A stretch of 64,000 nt of DNA from Pseudomonadota bacterium (lineage in GTDB: Bacteria; Pseudomonadota; Alphaproteobacteria; Rhizobiales; Devosiaceae), in contig JAEWGT010000008.1 of the NCBI GenBank assembly GCA_023388175.1, forward strand, positions 1 through 64,000. The letters run 5' to 3'. The position numbers and the translations under genes are program-made. The notes below the pieces were generated by a model. It was given only the letters and a program-made list of their open reading frames with translations, ran no database searches and had not been told where the DNA came from. Of this stretch, positions 27,220-35,576 are shown in pieces (positions within the stretch are counted from its first letter, which is position 1; every line of letters begins with the position of its first letter).

Positions 27220-27633
27220 ATGCTGCAACCTAAAAGAACTAAGTTTCGCAAGGCCCACAAGGGCCGCATCCATGGCCTGGCCAAGGGTGGTACCGATCTG
27301 GCATTCGGCCAGTATGCTCTCAAGGCTACAGAGCCCGAGCGTGTTACTGCCCGCCAGATCGAAGCTGCCCGTCGCGCGATCACTCGCGAAATGAAGCGTC
27401 AGGGCCGCGTGTGGATCCGGATCTTCCCGGATGTGCCGGTCTCCAAGAAGCCTACCGAAGTCCGTATGGGTAAGGGTAAGGGCTCCGTCGAGTACTGGGC
27501 CGCACGCGTAAAACCCGGTCGCATCGTTTTTGAGATTGACGGTGTACCCGAAGACGTTGCAAAGGAGGCGCTTCGCCTCGGTGCGATGAAGCTGCCGATC
27601 ACCACGCGTATCGTTACGCGTATTGCTGACTAA
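27220..27633 (+). CDS. rplP: 50S ribosomal protein L16
   Basis: Organises the A-site tRNA and the central protuberance side of 23S rRNA. 137 residues beginning MLQPKRTKFRKAHKGRIHGLAKGG, with VWIRIFPDVPVSKKPTEVRMGKGKG. Fifteen bases after rpsC. Confidence 0.98.
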   Translation: MLQPKRTKFRKAHKGRIHGLAKGGTDLAFGQYALKATEPERVTARQIEAARRAITREMKRQGRVWIRIFPDVPVSKKPTEVRMGKGKGSVEYWAARVKPGRIVFEIDGVPEDVAKEALRLGAMKLPITTRIVTRIAD

Positions 27634-27644
27634 GGAACACGAGC

Positions 27645-27839
27645 ATGAAAGCCAGTGATGTGCGGGCCAAGACCGCAGACGAACTGAAAGATCAGCTCGT
27701 CGACCTGAAGAAAGAACAGTTCAACCTGCGTTTCCAGCGCGCTACCCAGCAGTTGGAAAAGCCGGCCCGGGTCAAGGAAGTCCGTCGCGATATCGCGCGG
27801 ATCAAGACGATCCTGACCCAGAAGAACGCAGCTAAGTAA
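27645..27839 (+). CDS. rpmC: 50S ribosomal protein L29
   Basis: Small two-helix protein at the tunnel exit next to L23. 64 residues; DELKDQLVDLKKEQFNLRFQ and the RVKEVRRDIARIKTILTQK helix are diagnostic. Lies 11 bases after rplP and 10 before rpsQ. Confidence 0.97.
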   Translation: MKASDVRAKTADELKDQLVDLKKEQFNLRFQRATQQLEKPARVKEVRRDIARIKTILTQKNAAK

Positions 27840-27849
27840 GGATAGATCC

Positions 27850-28083
27850 ATGCCAAAGCGCGTTTTGCAGGGGACTGTCGTCTCCGACGCCAATGACAAG
27901 ACCATCGTGGTTCGTGTCGAGCGCCGTTTTACTCACCCGCTTCTGAAGAAGACCGTGCGTCGTTCCAAGAAGTACCACGCCCACGACGAAAACAACGTGG
28001 CCAAGGTCGGTCAGACCGTGTGGATCGAGGAAACCGCGCCGATCAGCAAGAACAAGCGCTGGGCGCTTGTTCCGTCCGCGTAA
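27850..28083 (+). CDS. rpsQ: 30S ribosomal protein S17
   Basis: Primary 16S rRNA-binding protein with an OB fold. 77 residues; MPKRVLQGTVVSDANDKTIVV and KKYHAHDE segments are typical. Followed by a 64-base gap before rplN, longer than the other gaps here but without a clear hairpin. Confidence 0.97.
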   Translation: MPKRVLQGTVVSDANDKTIVVRVERRFTHPLLKKTVRRSKKYHAHDENNVAKVGQTVWIEETAPISKNKRWALVPSA

Positions 28084-28147
28084 GAGAAACAATTCAGGTC
28101 GGCGCGCCGGGTGACGGTGCAGCCGATAAATTAGAAGGCATCCAGTC

Positions 28148-28516
28148 ATGATCCAGATGCAGTCCAATCTCGACGTCGCCGATAATTCCGGCGCCAAGCG
28201 AGTCATGTGCATCAAGGTGCTGGGCGGTTCGCATCGCAAATACGCCTCGGTCGGCGACATTATTGTCGTTTCGGTCAAGGACGCTATTCCGCGTGGCCGC
28301 GTTAAGAAGGGCCAGGTTATGAAGGCTGTGGTGGTTCGCACCGCAACCGACATCCGCCGTCCCGATGGCACCGTCATCCGTTTCGACAAGAACGCCGCCG
28401 TTCTTCTGAACAATCAGAAGGAACCGATCGGCACCCGTATCTTCGGACCCGTTCCGCGCGAACTTCGCGCCAAGAACCAGATGAAGATCATTTCGCTCGC
28501 TCCCGAGGTGCTGTAA
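28148..28516 (+). CDS. rplN: 50S ribosomal protein L14
   Basis: Subunit-interface protein contacting h14 of 16S rRNA. 122 residues, MIQMQSNLDVADNSGAKRVMCIKVLGG at the start and GTRIFGPVPRELR near the end. First gene of the spc group; stop and rplX start overlap by one base. Confidence 0.98.
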   Translation: MIQMQSNLDVADNSGAKRVMCIKVLGGSHRKYASVGDIIVVSVKDAIPRGRVKKGQVMKAVVVRTATDIRRPDGTVIRFDKNAAVLLNNQKEPIGTRIFGPVPRELRAKNQMKIISLAPEVL

Positions 28517-28827
28517 TGGCCGCCAAGATCAAGAAGGGCGACAAAGTGGTCGTCCTGGCCGGCAAGGACAAGGGCAAGACCGGTCAGGTCATGTCTGTCA
28601 TTCCGTCCGAAACCCGCGCGATCGTCCAGGGTATCAACCTGGTCCGTCGTCACCAGAAGCAGACTGCCTCGCAGGATTCCGGCATCTTCACAAAGGAAGC
28701 GCCGATCCATCTGTCGAACCTGGCGGTCGCCGACGCATCGGGCAAGCCGACGCGCGTCGGTTTCCAGATCAAGGACGGCGTGAAGACCCGCGTCGCCAAG
28801 ACCACCGGAGATCAGATCGATGGCTGA
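28516..28827 (+). CDS. rplX: 50S ribosomal protein L24
   Basis: Assembly initiator with a KOW motif (KKGDKVVVLAGKDKGKTGQV, residues about 5-24). 103 residues. Overlaps rplN by one base and rplE by eight, so it is translationally coupled on both sides. Confidence 0.98.
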   Translation: MAAKIKKGDKVVVLAGKDKGKTGQVMSVIPSETRAIVQGINLVRRHQKQTASQDSGIFTKEAPIHLSNLAVADASGKPTRVGFQIKDGVKTRVAKTTGDQIDG

Positions 28828-29377
28828 GACCGCTTACGTTCCGCGTCTCCGGACCGAGTACGACACCACTATCAAGGCTGCACTGCGTGAGCAGTTCAAC
28901 TACAAGAATGTCATGGAGCTTCCGCGCCTCGACAAGATCGTGTTGAACATGGGCGTTGGCGAAGCCGTGAACGACACCAAGAAGGTGAAGTCCGCTGCAG
29001 ACCAGCTGGAACTGATCGCTGGCCAGAAGCCGGTTATCACCCACGCTCGCAAGTCGATCGCAGGCTTCAAGGTTCGCGAGAACATGCCGCTGGGCGTCAA
29101 GGTTACACTGCGCAAGACCCGCATGTATGAATTCCTGGACCGTCTGGTGAATATCGCTTTGCCGCGCGTCCGTGACTTCCGCGGCCTCAACCCGAACGCC
29201 TTTGACGGCAACGGCAATTATGCCTTTGGCCTCAAGGAACACATCGTTTTCCCCGAAATCAACTATGATCAGATCGATCAGATGTGGGGCATGGACATCG
29301 TGATTGCCACGACTGCCAAGAACGATGATGAGGCCCGCGCGCTTCTCAAGGCTTTCAACTTCCCGTTCCGCCAGTAA
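28820..29377 (+). CDS. rplE: 50S ribosomal protein L5
   Basis: 5S rRNA-binding protein of the central protuberance. 185 residues with KIVLNMGVGEA, the KSIAGFKVRENMPLGVKVTLR segment and GMDIVIATTAK. Starts inside the end of rplX; 30 bases before rpsN. Confidence 0.98.
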   Translation: MAETAYVPRLRTEYDTTIKAALREQFNYKNVMELPRLDKIVLNMGVGEAVNDTKKVKSAADQLELIAGQKPVITHARKSIAGFKVRENMPLGVKVTLRKTRMYEFLDRLVNIALPRVRDFRGLNPNAFDGNGNYAFGLKEHIVFPEINYDQIDQMWGMDIVIATTAKNDDEARALLKAFNFPFRQ

Positions 29378-29407
29378 GCGGTCAGGGAAGGGATAAAGGA
29401 TCAGGAC

Positions 29408-29713
29408 ATGGCAAAGACCAGCTCCATCGAAAAGAACAAGAAGCGCGCCGCGTTGACCAAGCAGTATGCTGACAAGCGCGCTGCCCTCAAGGCGACCATC
29501 AAGAACCAGGACACTCCGATCGAGGAGCGTTTCAAGGCCAGCCTCAAGCTGGCTGAACTGCCGCGCAACTCGGCCAAGATCCGTATTCGCAACCGTTGCG
29601 AAGTTTCGGGTCGTCCGCGTGGTTACTATCGCAAGCTCAAGATGAGCCGTATCGCCCTGCGTCAGCTGGGCAACCTGGGTCAGATCCCGGGTCTGGTGAA
29701 ATCGAGCTGGTAA
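29408..29713 (+). CDS. rpsN: 30S ribosomal protein S14 (zinc-independent type)
   Basis: Late-assembling head protein. 101 residues, the long form without the CXXC pairs of the zinc-binding form; ends RNRCEVSGRPRGYYRKLKMSR and LGQIPGLVKSSW. Not zinc-regulated on sequence grounds. Twelve bases before rpsH. Confidence 0.98.
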   Translation: MAKTSSIEKNKKRAALTKQYADKRAALKATIKNQDTPIEERFKASLKLAELPRNSAKIRIRNRCEVSGRPRGYYRKLKMSRIALRQLGNLGQIPGLVKSSW

Positions 29714-29725
29714 GGAGAACATCAC

Positions 29726-30124
29726 ATGAGCTTTTCCGATCCCATCGGCGATATGCTGACCCGCATCCGCAACGCGCAGCAGCGTCGCAAGTCTTCCGTT
29801 TCGACTCCGGCCTCGACCCTTCGTGGTCGCGTGCTTGACGTCCTCCAGTCCGAGGGCTTCATCCGCGGCTACTCGGAGACGAAGTTCGAAAACGGCGCGT
29901 CTGAATACGAGATCGAACTCAAGTATTCGGATAACGAAGGTGTCATCCGCACGATCGAGCGCGTTTCGCGCCCCGGCCGTCGCGTTTACGCTTCTGTCAA
30001 GAACATCCCGCAGGTTGCCAATGGCCTGGGTGTTTCGATCCTCTCCACCCCCAAGGGTGTGATGGCCGATCACGAAGCCAAGGCTGCCAATGTGGGTGGC
30101 GAGGTACTCTGCCGCGTCTTCTAA
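29726..30124 (+). CDS. rpsH: 30S ribosomal protein S8
   Basis: Central-domain 16S-binding protein; in E. coli it represses the spc operon. 132 residues starting MSFSDPIGDMLTRIRNAQQR, ending with the conserved GVSILSTPKGVM and GGEVLCRVF. AAGGAG ribosome binding site upstream. Confidence 0.98.
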   Translation: MSFSDPIGDMLTRIRNAQQRRKSSVSTPASTLRGRVLDVLQSEGFIRGYSETKFENGASEYEIELKYSDNEGVIRTIERVSRPGRRVYASVKNIPQVANGLGVSILSTPKGVMADHEAKAANVGGEVLCRVF

Positions 30125-30160
30125 GGAAGGCGTGGCAAGACGATTACTCAAGGAAACATT

Positions 30161-30694
30161 ATGTCACGTACTGGCAAGAAACCGGTGGCCCCGGTTAGCG
30201 GCGTTACGGTCACGATCAATGGTCGTGTCGTCAGCGCCAAGGGCCCGAAGGGCGAACTGAGCCTCACGCTCATGGATATCGTCAATGTGGAGCAGGGTGA
30301 TGACGGTCTGTCCGTTACCCCGGCAAACGATAGCCGTGAGGCACGCGCTGCCTGGGGCACAACCCGCGCGCTGATCCAGAACCTGGTCACCGGGGTGAGC
30401 GCCGGCTTCGAAAAGAAGCTCGCCATCCAGGGCGTGGGTTACCGCGCCGCGATGCAGGGCAAGGACGTCAAGCTCTCGCTCGGTTTCAGCCATGAAGTGG
30501 TTTATGTTGCTCCTCAGGGTATCACCCTGGCCGTTCCGGCTCCGACCGAGATCGTCGTGACCGGCATCGACAAGCAGCAGGTTGGCCAGGTTGCGGCCGA
30601 GATCCGCGGCTGGCGTCCCCCCGAGCCCTACAAGGGCAAGGGCGTGCGTTATGCCGGCGAGCAGGTCTTCCGCAAAGAAGGCAAGAAGAAGTAA
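30161..30694 (+). CDS. rplF: 50S ribosomal protein L6
   Basis: Protein near the factor-binding centre. 177 residues with two similar alpha/beta domains; the second has the diagnostic RPPEPYKGKGVRYAGE-like end (WRPPEPYKGKGVRYAGEQV). Twelve bases before rplR. Confidence 0.98.
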   Translation: MSRTGKKPVAPVSGVTVTINGRVVSAKGPKGELSLTLMDIVNVEQGDDGLSVTPANDSREARAAWGTTRALIQNLVTGVSAGFEKKLAIQGVGYRAAMQGKDVKLSLGFSHEVVYVAPQGITLAVPAPTEIVVTGIDKQQVGQVAAEIRGWRPPEPYKGKGVRYAGEQVFRKEGKKK

Positions 30695-30706
30695 GGAGCG
30701 CCGGAA

Positions 30707-31069
30707 ATGGCAATTTCTGCAAAAGGTGCGGATCGTCGCAAGGCCCGCGTCCGCAAGGCGCTCAAGGCTCGTGCCTTCGGTCGTCCCCGTCTGTCGGTTT
30801 TCCGTTCGGACAAGAATATCTACGCCCAGATCATCGACGACACGACCGGCCGTACGCTGGCCGCCGCTTCGACCCTGGAAAAGGACATCAAGTCCTCCGT
30901 CAAGAATGGCGCGACCTCCGAAGCTGCTGCCACGATTGGCAAGCTGATCGCCGAGCGCGGTGTGAAGGCTGGGGTTGGCGAGGTCGTTTTCGATCGCGGG
31001 GCTTACATCTATCACGGCCGTGTTAAGGCCCTTGCAGACGCTGCCCGTGAGGGCGGTCTGCAGTTCTAA
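30707..31069 (+). CDS. rplR: 50S ribosomal protein L18
   Basis: 5S rRNA-binding protein with L5. 120 residues; RLSVFRSDKNIYAQIIDD and the closing DRGAYIYHGRVKALADAAREGGLQF match the family well. Gap of 21 bases to rpsE. Confidence 0.98.
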   Translation: MAISAKGADRRKARVRKALKARAFGRPRLSVFRSDKNIYAQIIDDTTGRTLAAASTLEKDIKSSVKNGATSEAAATIGKLIAERGVKAGVGEVVFDRGAYIYHGRVKALADAAREGGLQF

Positions 31070-31090
31070 CCACGGCGAGGAAGAGATAAA

Positions 31091-31624
31091 ATGAGCAGAG
31101 ACGTTCAAGAGCGCGAAAGCGAGTTCGTCGATCGCCTGGTTCACATCAATCGTGTGGCCAAGGTTGTGAAGGGCGGCCGTCGCTTCGGTTTCGCGGCGCT
31201 CGTCGTCGTTGGTGACCAGAAGGGTCGCGTCGGTTTCGGTCACGGCAAGGCCCGTGAAGTGCCAGAGGCAATCCGCAAGGCCACCGAGCAGGCCAAGCGC
31301 CAGATGATCCGCGTGCCGCTGCGCGATGCCCGTACGTTGCACCACGACGTTACCGGTCGCCATGGCGCCGGCAAGGTCATCCTGCGTGCCGCCGTTCCGG
31401 GTACCGGTATCATCGCCGGTGGTCCGATGCGCGCTGTGTTCGAAACGCTTGGCATCAACGATATCGTTGCTAAGTCGCAGGGCACTGCCAATCCCTACAA
31501 CATGGTTCGCGCCACCTTTGATGCGCTCAAGCGCGTTGACAGCCCCCGTGCGGTGGCTTCGCGTCGCGGCCTCAAGGTTTCCGAACTGCAGGCTCGCCGT
31601 GGCGAAACTGCCGTCGAAGCCTGA
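31091..31624 (+). CDS. rpsE: 30S ribosomal protein S5
   Basis: Accuracy and mRNA-entry protein. 177 residues. The N-terminal dsRBD-like domain carries VVKGGRRFGFAALVVVGD, then GHGKAREVPEAIRKA and the AGGPMRAVFE loop. The spectinomycin-binding loop (VAKVVKGGRRF) reads as wild type. Confidence 0.98.
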   Translation: MSRDVQERESEFVDRLVHINRVAKVVKGGRRFGFAALVVVGDQKGRVGFGHGKAREVPEAIRKATEQAKRQMIRVPLRDARTLHHDVTGRHGAGKVILRAAVPGTGIIAGGPMRAVFETLGINDIVAKSQGTANPYNMVRATFDALKRVDSPRAVASRRGLKVSELQARRGETAVEA

Positions 31625-31645
31625 TAGAGGGCTCGGAGAAGAACA

Positions 31646-31834
31646 ATGGCTAAAGCAAAAACCATCGTCGTGCAGCAGGTCGGTTCGCCGATCCGCCGTG
31701 AGAAGAGCCAGCGTGCGACCCTGATCGGGCTCGGGCTCAACAAGATGAACAAGCAGCGTGAGCTGGTTGATACGCCCGAAGTTCGCGGCATGATCAACAA
31801 GATCCCGCACCTCGTCCGCGTCGTCGGCGAGTAA
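31646..31834 (+). CDS. rpmD: 50S ribosomal protein L30
   Basis: Small large-subunit protein, 62 residues, with QVGSPIRREKSQRATLIGLGL and the closing NKIPHLVRVV. Lies 21 bases after rpsE and 14 before rplO. Confidence 0.97.
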   Translation: MAKAKTIVVQQVGSPIRREKSQRATLIGLGLNKMNKQRELVDTPEVRGMINKIPHLVRVVGE

Positions 31835-31848
31835 GGGAGTCTGATATA

Positions 31849-32349
31849 ATGACCCGTTTGAATGATCTTCGTGACAATCTCGGTGCCAACAAGGCCAAGG
31901 TCCGCATCGGCCGTGGTATTGGCTCGGGTGTCGGCAAGACCGGTGGCCGCGGCGGCAAGGGCCAGACGGCCCGCGCCGGTGTCGCCATCAACGGCTTCGA
32001 AGGCGGCCAGATGCCGCTTCACATGCGTATGCCGAAGCGCGGCTTCAATGCCTGGAATCCCAAGGATTTCAATGAAGTCCGCATCGACCGCATCCAGGCC
32101 TATATCGACAGCGGCAAGCTGGACATCAAGGGCGTTGTCGACGCTGCGGCCCTGGTGGCTGCCGGTGTCATCCGTCGTCCCAAGGATGGTGTTCGCCTGA
32201 TCGGCGCCGAGGGCTTTTCGGCCAAGAAGGTTACCTTCAAGGTTGACTATGCTACCAAGGGCGCTGCTGCAGCGATCGAAGCCGCTGGCGGCAAGATCGA
32301 CCTGATCCCGGTCAAGGAGACCTGGAAGAAGGCCCCTTACGCCAAGTAA
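31849..32349 (+). CDS. rplO: 50S ribosomal protein L15
   Basis: Assembly protein of the large subunit. 166 residues, with the glycine-rich N-terminus (GRGIGSGVGKTGGRGGKGQTAR) and GFEGGQMPLHMRMPKRGF. It is followed by a hairpin that may separate it from secY. Confidence 0.98.
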   Translation: MTRLNDLRDNLGANKAKVRIGRGIGSGVGKTGGRGGKGQTARAGVAINGFEGGQMPLHMRMPKRGFNAWNPKDFNEVRIDRIQAYIDSGKLDIKGVVDAAALVAAGVIRRPKDGVRLIGAEGFSAKKVTFKVDYATKGAAAAIEAAGGKIDLIPVKETWKKAPYAK

Positions 32350-32362
32350 TTGACTCGGCAGG

Positions 32363-32395
32363 GCGCACTCGGCTTTTGCTTGAGTGCGCTCTTTT
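32363..32395 (+). terminator. Internal terminator/attenuator between rplO and secY
   Basis: Stem GCGCACTC/GAGTGCGC (32363-32370, 32382-32389) followed by TCTTTT, 13 bases after the rplO stop. It would reduce read-through from the ribosomal genes into secY-adk. Confidence 0.75.
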
Positions 32396-32401
32396 GGTTT
32401 G

Positions 32402-32430
32402 TTGCGTCTGGGTGGCACATATCCCATATA
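32402..32430 (+). promoter_or_regulatory. Candidate promoter of secY-adk
   Basis: TTGCGT (32402-32407) and CATATA (32425-32430) are 17 bases apart, right after the internal terminator and about 55 bases before secY. The alphaproteobacterial -10 is often close to CTATAT. Confidence 0.45.
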
Positions 32431-32484
32431 TGCTGCTCCAGCGCTCCGAGCGCACCTGGCATCTAGGCCATAGGAGCGATGTAA

Positions 32485-33822
32485 ATGGCGTCCGCAGCCG
32501 AACAGCTCGCACGTAATCTTTCTTTCTCGACCTTCTCGAAGGCGAAAGCCCTGCAGCAGCGCATCTGGTTCACACTGGGGGCGCTGCTTGTTTATCGTTT
32601 GGGCACCTATATTCCGCTGCCGGGCATCGATCCCGATGCGTTCCGCGCGACATTCGAGCAGAGTCAGCAGGGTATTATCGGCATGTTCAACATGTTCGCC
32701 GGCGGTGCCGTCGAACGCATGGCGATCTTTGCCCTCAATCTTATTCCCTACATTACCGCGTCCATCGTTATTCAGGTCGTGTCCACGGCGTCACCCCGTC
32801 TTGAGGCCCTCAAGAAGGAAGGTGAGTCCGGGCGCCGGAAGATGAACCAGTACACGCGCTATCTTGCGGTGCTGTTCTGTGCGGTGCAGGCCTATGGCAT
32901 TGCCATCGGTCTGGAAGGCAGCCAGGGCGTTGTGCTCAATCCGGGCTGGTTCTTCCGCATCTCGACCGTCATTACCCTTGTGGGTGGCACGATGTTCCTG
33001 ATGTGGCTTGGCGAGCAGATTACAGCGCGCGGCGTGGGTAACGGCATTTCGCTGATCATTTTTGCCGGTATCGTGGCAAACCTGCCTGCGACCGTGGCCC
33101 AGACTCTTGAACTTGCCCGTACGGGAGCTATTCCCGGTTTTGCCGGCCTGGGCATGCTTGTTCTGGCTCTGGTGGTGATCGCCGTTATCGTGTTCTTTGA
33201 ACGCGCTCAGCGCCGGCTGCTCATCCAGTATCCGAAGCGCCAGGTGGGCAACAAGATGTTCCAGGGCGATACGTCTCACCTGCCGCTGAAGCTCAACACG
33301 TCGGGTGTGATCCCGGTGATCTTTGGTTCCTCGCTGCTGCTGCTGCCCGCGACCATCGCGTCGTTTGCCGCGCAGGGCGATGCACCGGGTTGGTTGACAA
33401 CGGTGACGGCGCTTCTGGGCCGTGGACAGCCGCTCTATCTGGCGCTGTTTGCCTTCTTCATCATCTTCTTCGCCTTCTTCTACACGGCCATCGTGTTCAA
33501 TCCGACCGAGACGGCCGACAATCTGAAGCGGTCCGGTGGTTTTATTCCCGGTATCCGTCCGGGTGAACGCACTGCGCAGCACATAGACTATGTGTTGACG
33601 CGCATCACGGTTGTCGGTGCGGCCTATCTTGCCGTGGTGGCGCTGATCCCTGAAGTCATGTTTAGCCAGTTGGCCGTCAGCCAGTTTATCGGTGGCACAT
33701 CGCTGCTGATCATGGTGACCGTGACGCTTGATACGATTACGCAGATCCAGAGCCATCTGGTGGCCCAGCAATATGAAGGGCTGTTGAAGAAGTCCCGTCT
33801 TGGAGGAGGCAAGCGTCGATGA
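32485..33822 (+). CDS. secY: Preprotein translocase subunit SecY
   Basis: Channel-forming subunit of the SecYEG translocon, 445 residues with ten expected membrane spans. YIPLPGID near residue 43, the MFNMFAGGAVERMAIFALNL plug-side region, QYTRYLAVL, and the late cytosolic loops IPGIRPGERTAQHIDYVLTRIT and VVALIPEV are typical. The ATG follows TAGGAG. Its stop overlaps adk by four bases. Confidence 0.98.
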   Translation: MASAAEQLARNLSFSTFSKAKALQQRIWFTLGALLVYRLGTYIPLPGIDPDAFRATFEQSQQGIIGMFNMFAGGAVERMAIFALNLIPYITASIVIQVVSTASPRLEALKKEGESGRRKMNQYTRYLAVLFCAVQAYGIAIGLEGSQGVVLNPGWFFRISTVITLVGGTMFLMWLGEQITARGVGNGISLIIFAGIVANLPATVAQTLELARTGAIPGFAGLGMLVLALVVIAVIVFFERAQRRLLIQYPKRQVGNKMFQGDTSHLPLKLNTSGVIPVIFGSSLLLLPATIASFAAQGDAPGWLTTVTALLGRGQPLYLALFAFFIIFFAFFYTAIVFNPTETADNLKRSGGFIPGIRPGERTAQHIDYVLTRITVVGAAYLAVVALIPEVMFSQLAVSQFIGGTSLLIMVTVTLDTITQIQSHLVAQQYEGLLKKSRLGGGKRR

Positions 33823-34382
33823 GGTTGATCCTGTTGGGACCGCCGGGAGCGGGCAAGGGCACACAGGCAAAAATTCTGGTGGATGCCTATGGCATCCCTC
33901 AGCTCTCCACTGGCGACATTCTGCGTTCAGCCATTGCCGAACAGACTCCACTGGGTCTGGAAGCCAAGGCGATCATGGATCGGGGCGATCTTGTATCCGA
34001 CACAGTGGTCAATGGGATCGTGTCCGAGCGACTGGATGCCGAGGATTGCAAGCCAGGCTTCATTCTGGATGGCTTTCCACGCACGATTGCGCAGGCCGAG
34101 GCACTCGACAAGATGCTTGCTGGCAAGGGCATTGCCCTGGATGCGGTTATCGAGATCAAGGCCGAGACCGATGAGTTGGTTCGCCGCGTTATTCAGCGGG
34201 CCAAGGATAGCAATCGTCCGGACGATAATCCGGATGTCATTCGCAAGCGACTCGGTGTCTATGAGAGCAGCACTGCGCCGCTGGTCGACTATTATGGTCA
34301 GCAGGGGTTGGTGAAGCCGGTGGACGGGATGGCGCCCGTTGACGAGGTTACTGCCGCGATCAAGTCTGCACTTGGTCAATAA
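33819..34382 (+). CDS. adk: Adenylate kinase (short form)
   Basis: Interconverts ATP + AMP and 2 ADP. 187 residues; P-loop GPPGAGKGTQ (residues 7-16), AMP-binding STGD and LDGFPRT segments, and RRxxxR-type arginines. The LID domain is the short one (RAKDSNRPDDNPDVIRKRL), as in other alphaproteobacteria. ATGA overlap with secY shows coupling; the secY-adk pairing inside spc is common. Confidence 0.98.
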   Translation: MRLILLGPPGAGKGTQAKILVDAYGIPQLSTGDILRSAIAEQTPLGLEAKAIMDRGDLVSDTVVNGIVSERLDAEDCKPGFILDGFPRTIAQAEALDKMLAGKGIALDAVIEIKAETDELVRRVIQRAKDSNRPDDNPDVIRKRLGVYESSTAPLVDYYGQQGLVKPVDGMAPVDEVTAAIKSALGQ

Positions 34383-34404
34383 TTTTGGAGCCGGGCAGGG
34401 GCTG

Positions 34405-34433
34405 TTGACTCTGGCCGGTCTTATCCTTAAAGA
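34405..34433 (+). promoter_or_regulatory. Candidate promoter of the alpha operon
   Basis: TTGACT (34405-34410) and TAAAGA (34428-34433) at 17-base spacing in the 176-base gap between adk and rpsM. The gap also has a CCGGA-ATCCGG repeat near 34490-34500. Confidence 0.4.
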
Positions 34434-34558
34434 ACCGCACCAGTCTCATGGTTCATTGGACTGGATTCGGTTTTCCCTTAGTTGGGGTCCGGAATCCGGT
34501 CCCTTGTTGTTTAAAGGCACCCGCCGCGATGGCGCGTGTTGAATGAAGGAGAGCAGAC

Positions 34559-34927
34559 GTGGCTCGTATTGCTGGCGTCAACATTCCGACGAATAAGCGC
34601 GTGGTTATCGCGCTGCAGTATATTCACGGGATCGGCGAGAAGTTCGCCAATGATATCACGACCAAGGTTGGCATTCCGGCAGAGCGCCGCGTCAATGAAC
34701 TGACCGACGCTGAAGTCATCCAGATCCGCGAAGCGATCGATCGTGACTATGTCGTGGAAGGTGATCTTCGCCGTAATGTGGCGATGAACATCAAGCGCCT
34801 GATGGATCTTGGTAACTACCGTGGCCTTCGCCACCGTCGTGGCCTCCCGGTTCGTGGTCAGCGCACGCATACCAATGCCCGCACCCGCAAGGGCCCGGCG
34901 AAGCCGATCGCTGGCAAGAAGAAGTAA
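34559..34927 (+). CDS. rpsM: 30S ribosomal protein S13
   Basis: Head protein forming inter-subunit bridges and touching P-site tRNA. 122 residues, starts with GTG at 34559 behind AAGGAGAG. MARIAGVNIPTNKRVVIALQYIHGIG start and LRHRRGLPVRGQRTHTNARTRKG are conserved. First alpha-operon gene; 154 bases of leader-like DNA without a gene precede rpsK. Confidence 0.98.
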   Translation: MARIAGVNIPTNKRVVIALQYIHGIGEKFANDITTKVGIPAERRVNELTDAEVIQIREAIDRDYVVEGDLRRNVAMNIKRLMDLGNYRGLRHRRGLPVRGQRTHTNARTRKGPAKPIAGKKK

Positions 34928-35081
34928 TTCTGTTCCCGCTTGTGCGGGGCAGGGATTTGAATTGGATTTGGCGGGGCAGGCTTTTGGGTGGCTCGATAGA
35001 GTTGCCGGAACAGCCTGAACCGCTGAATCCGTGGTGGAGCTGCTGGTATTACGGCAGCGCCGATACCCCTAGAGGATAAGA

Positions 35082-35474
35082 ATGGCTAAGGCTGAAGTCG
35101 CACGCGTTCGTCGTAAAGAGCGCAAGAATATCACGTCCGGCGTTGCACACGTGAACGCCTCCTTCAACAACACCATGATCACCATCGCCGACATGCAGGG
35201 CAACACGATTTCGTGGTCCTCTTCTGGCGTGATGGGTTTCAAGGGTTCGCGCAAGTCGACCCCTTATGCTGCTCAGGTTGCCGCTGAAGATGCTGCCAAG
35301 AAGGCGCAGGAACACGGCATGAAGACCCTTGAGGTTGAAGTTCGTGGTCCTGGTTCAGGCCGTGAATCGGCTCTGCGCGCTCTCCAGGCCGCCGGTTTCA
35401 ACGTCACCTCCATCCGCGACGTGACCTCGATCCCGCACAATGGCTGCCGTCCGCGCAAGCGGCGCCGCGTCTAA
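35082..35474 (+). CDS. rpsK: 30S ribosomal protein S11
   Basis: Platform protein contacting mRNA at the E site. 130 residues with VNASFNNTMITIADMQGN, SSGVMGFKGSRKSTPYAAQ and the closing IPHNGCRPRKRRRV. In relatives rpsM-rpsK are closer; here 154 bases separate them. Confidence 0.98.
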   Translation: MAKAEVARVRRKERKNITSGVAHVNASFNNTMITIADMQGNTISWSSSGVMGFKGSRKSTPYAAQVAAEDAAKKAQEHGMKTLEVEVRGPGSGRESALRALQAAGFNVTSIRDVTSIPHNGCRPRKRRRV

Positions 35475-35490
35475 CAAGACCATTAATATG

Positions 35491-35556
35491 CTCCCGGCCG
35501 ATTGGATGGGTCGGGAGTCCTATTGTGTTTGCGGCGGTGCGGCCGTCGAGGGCCGC
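35491..35556 (+). promoter_or_regulatory. Two hairpins in the rpsK-rpoA interval
   Basis: CTCCCG/CGGGAG (35491-35496, 35512-35517) is followed by a TCCTATTGTGTTT tract, and GCGGCC/GGCCGC (35539-35544, 35551-35556) lies just before the rpoA ribosome binding site GAAAGGA. They probably tune alpha-subunit expression against the ribosomal genes. Confidence 0.45.
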
Positions 35557-35576
35557 GATTTTGAAAGGACAATACC

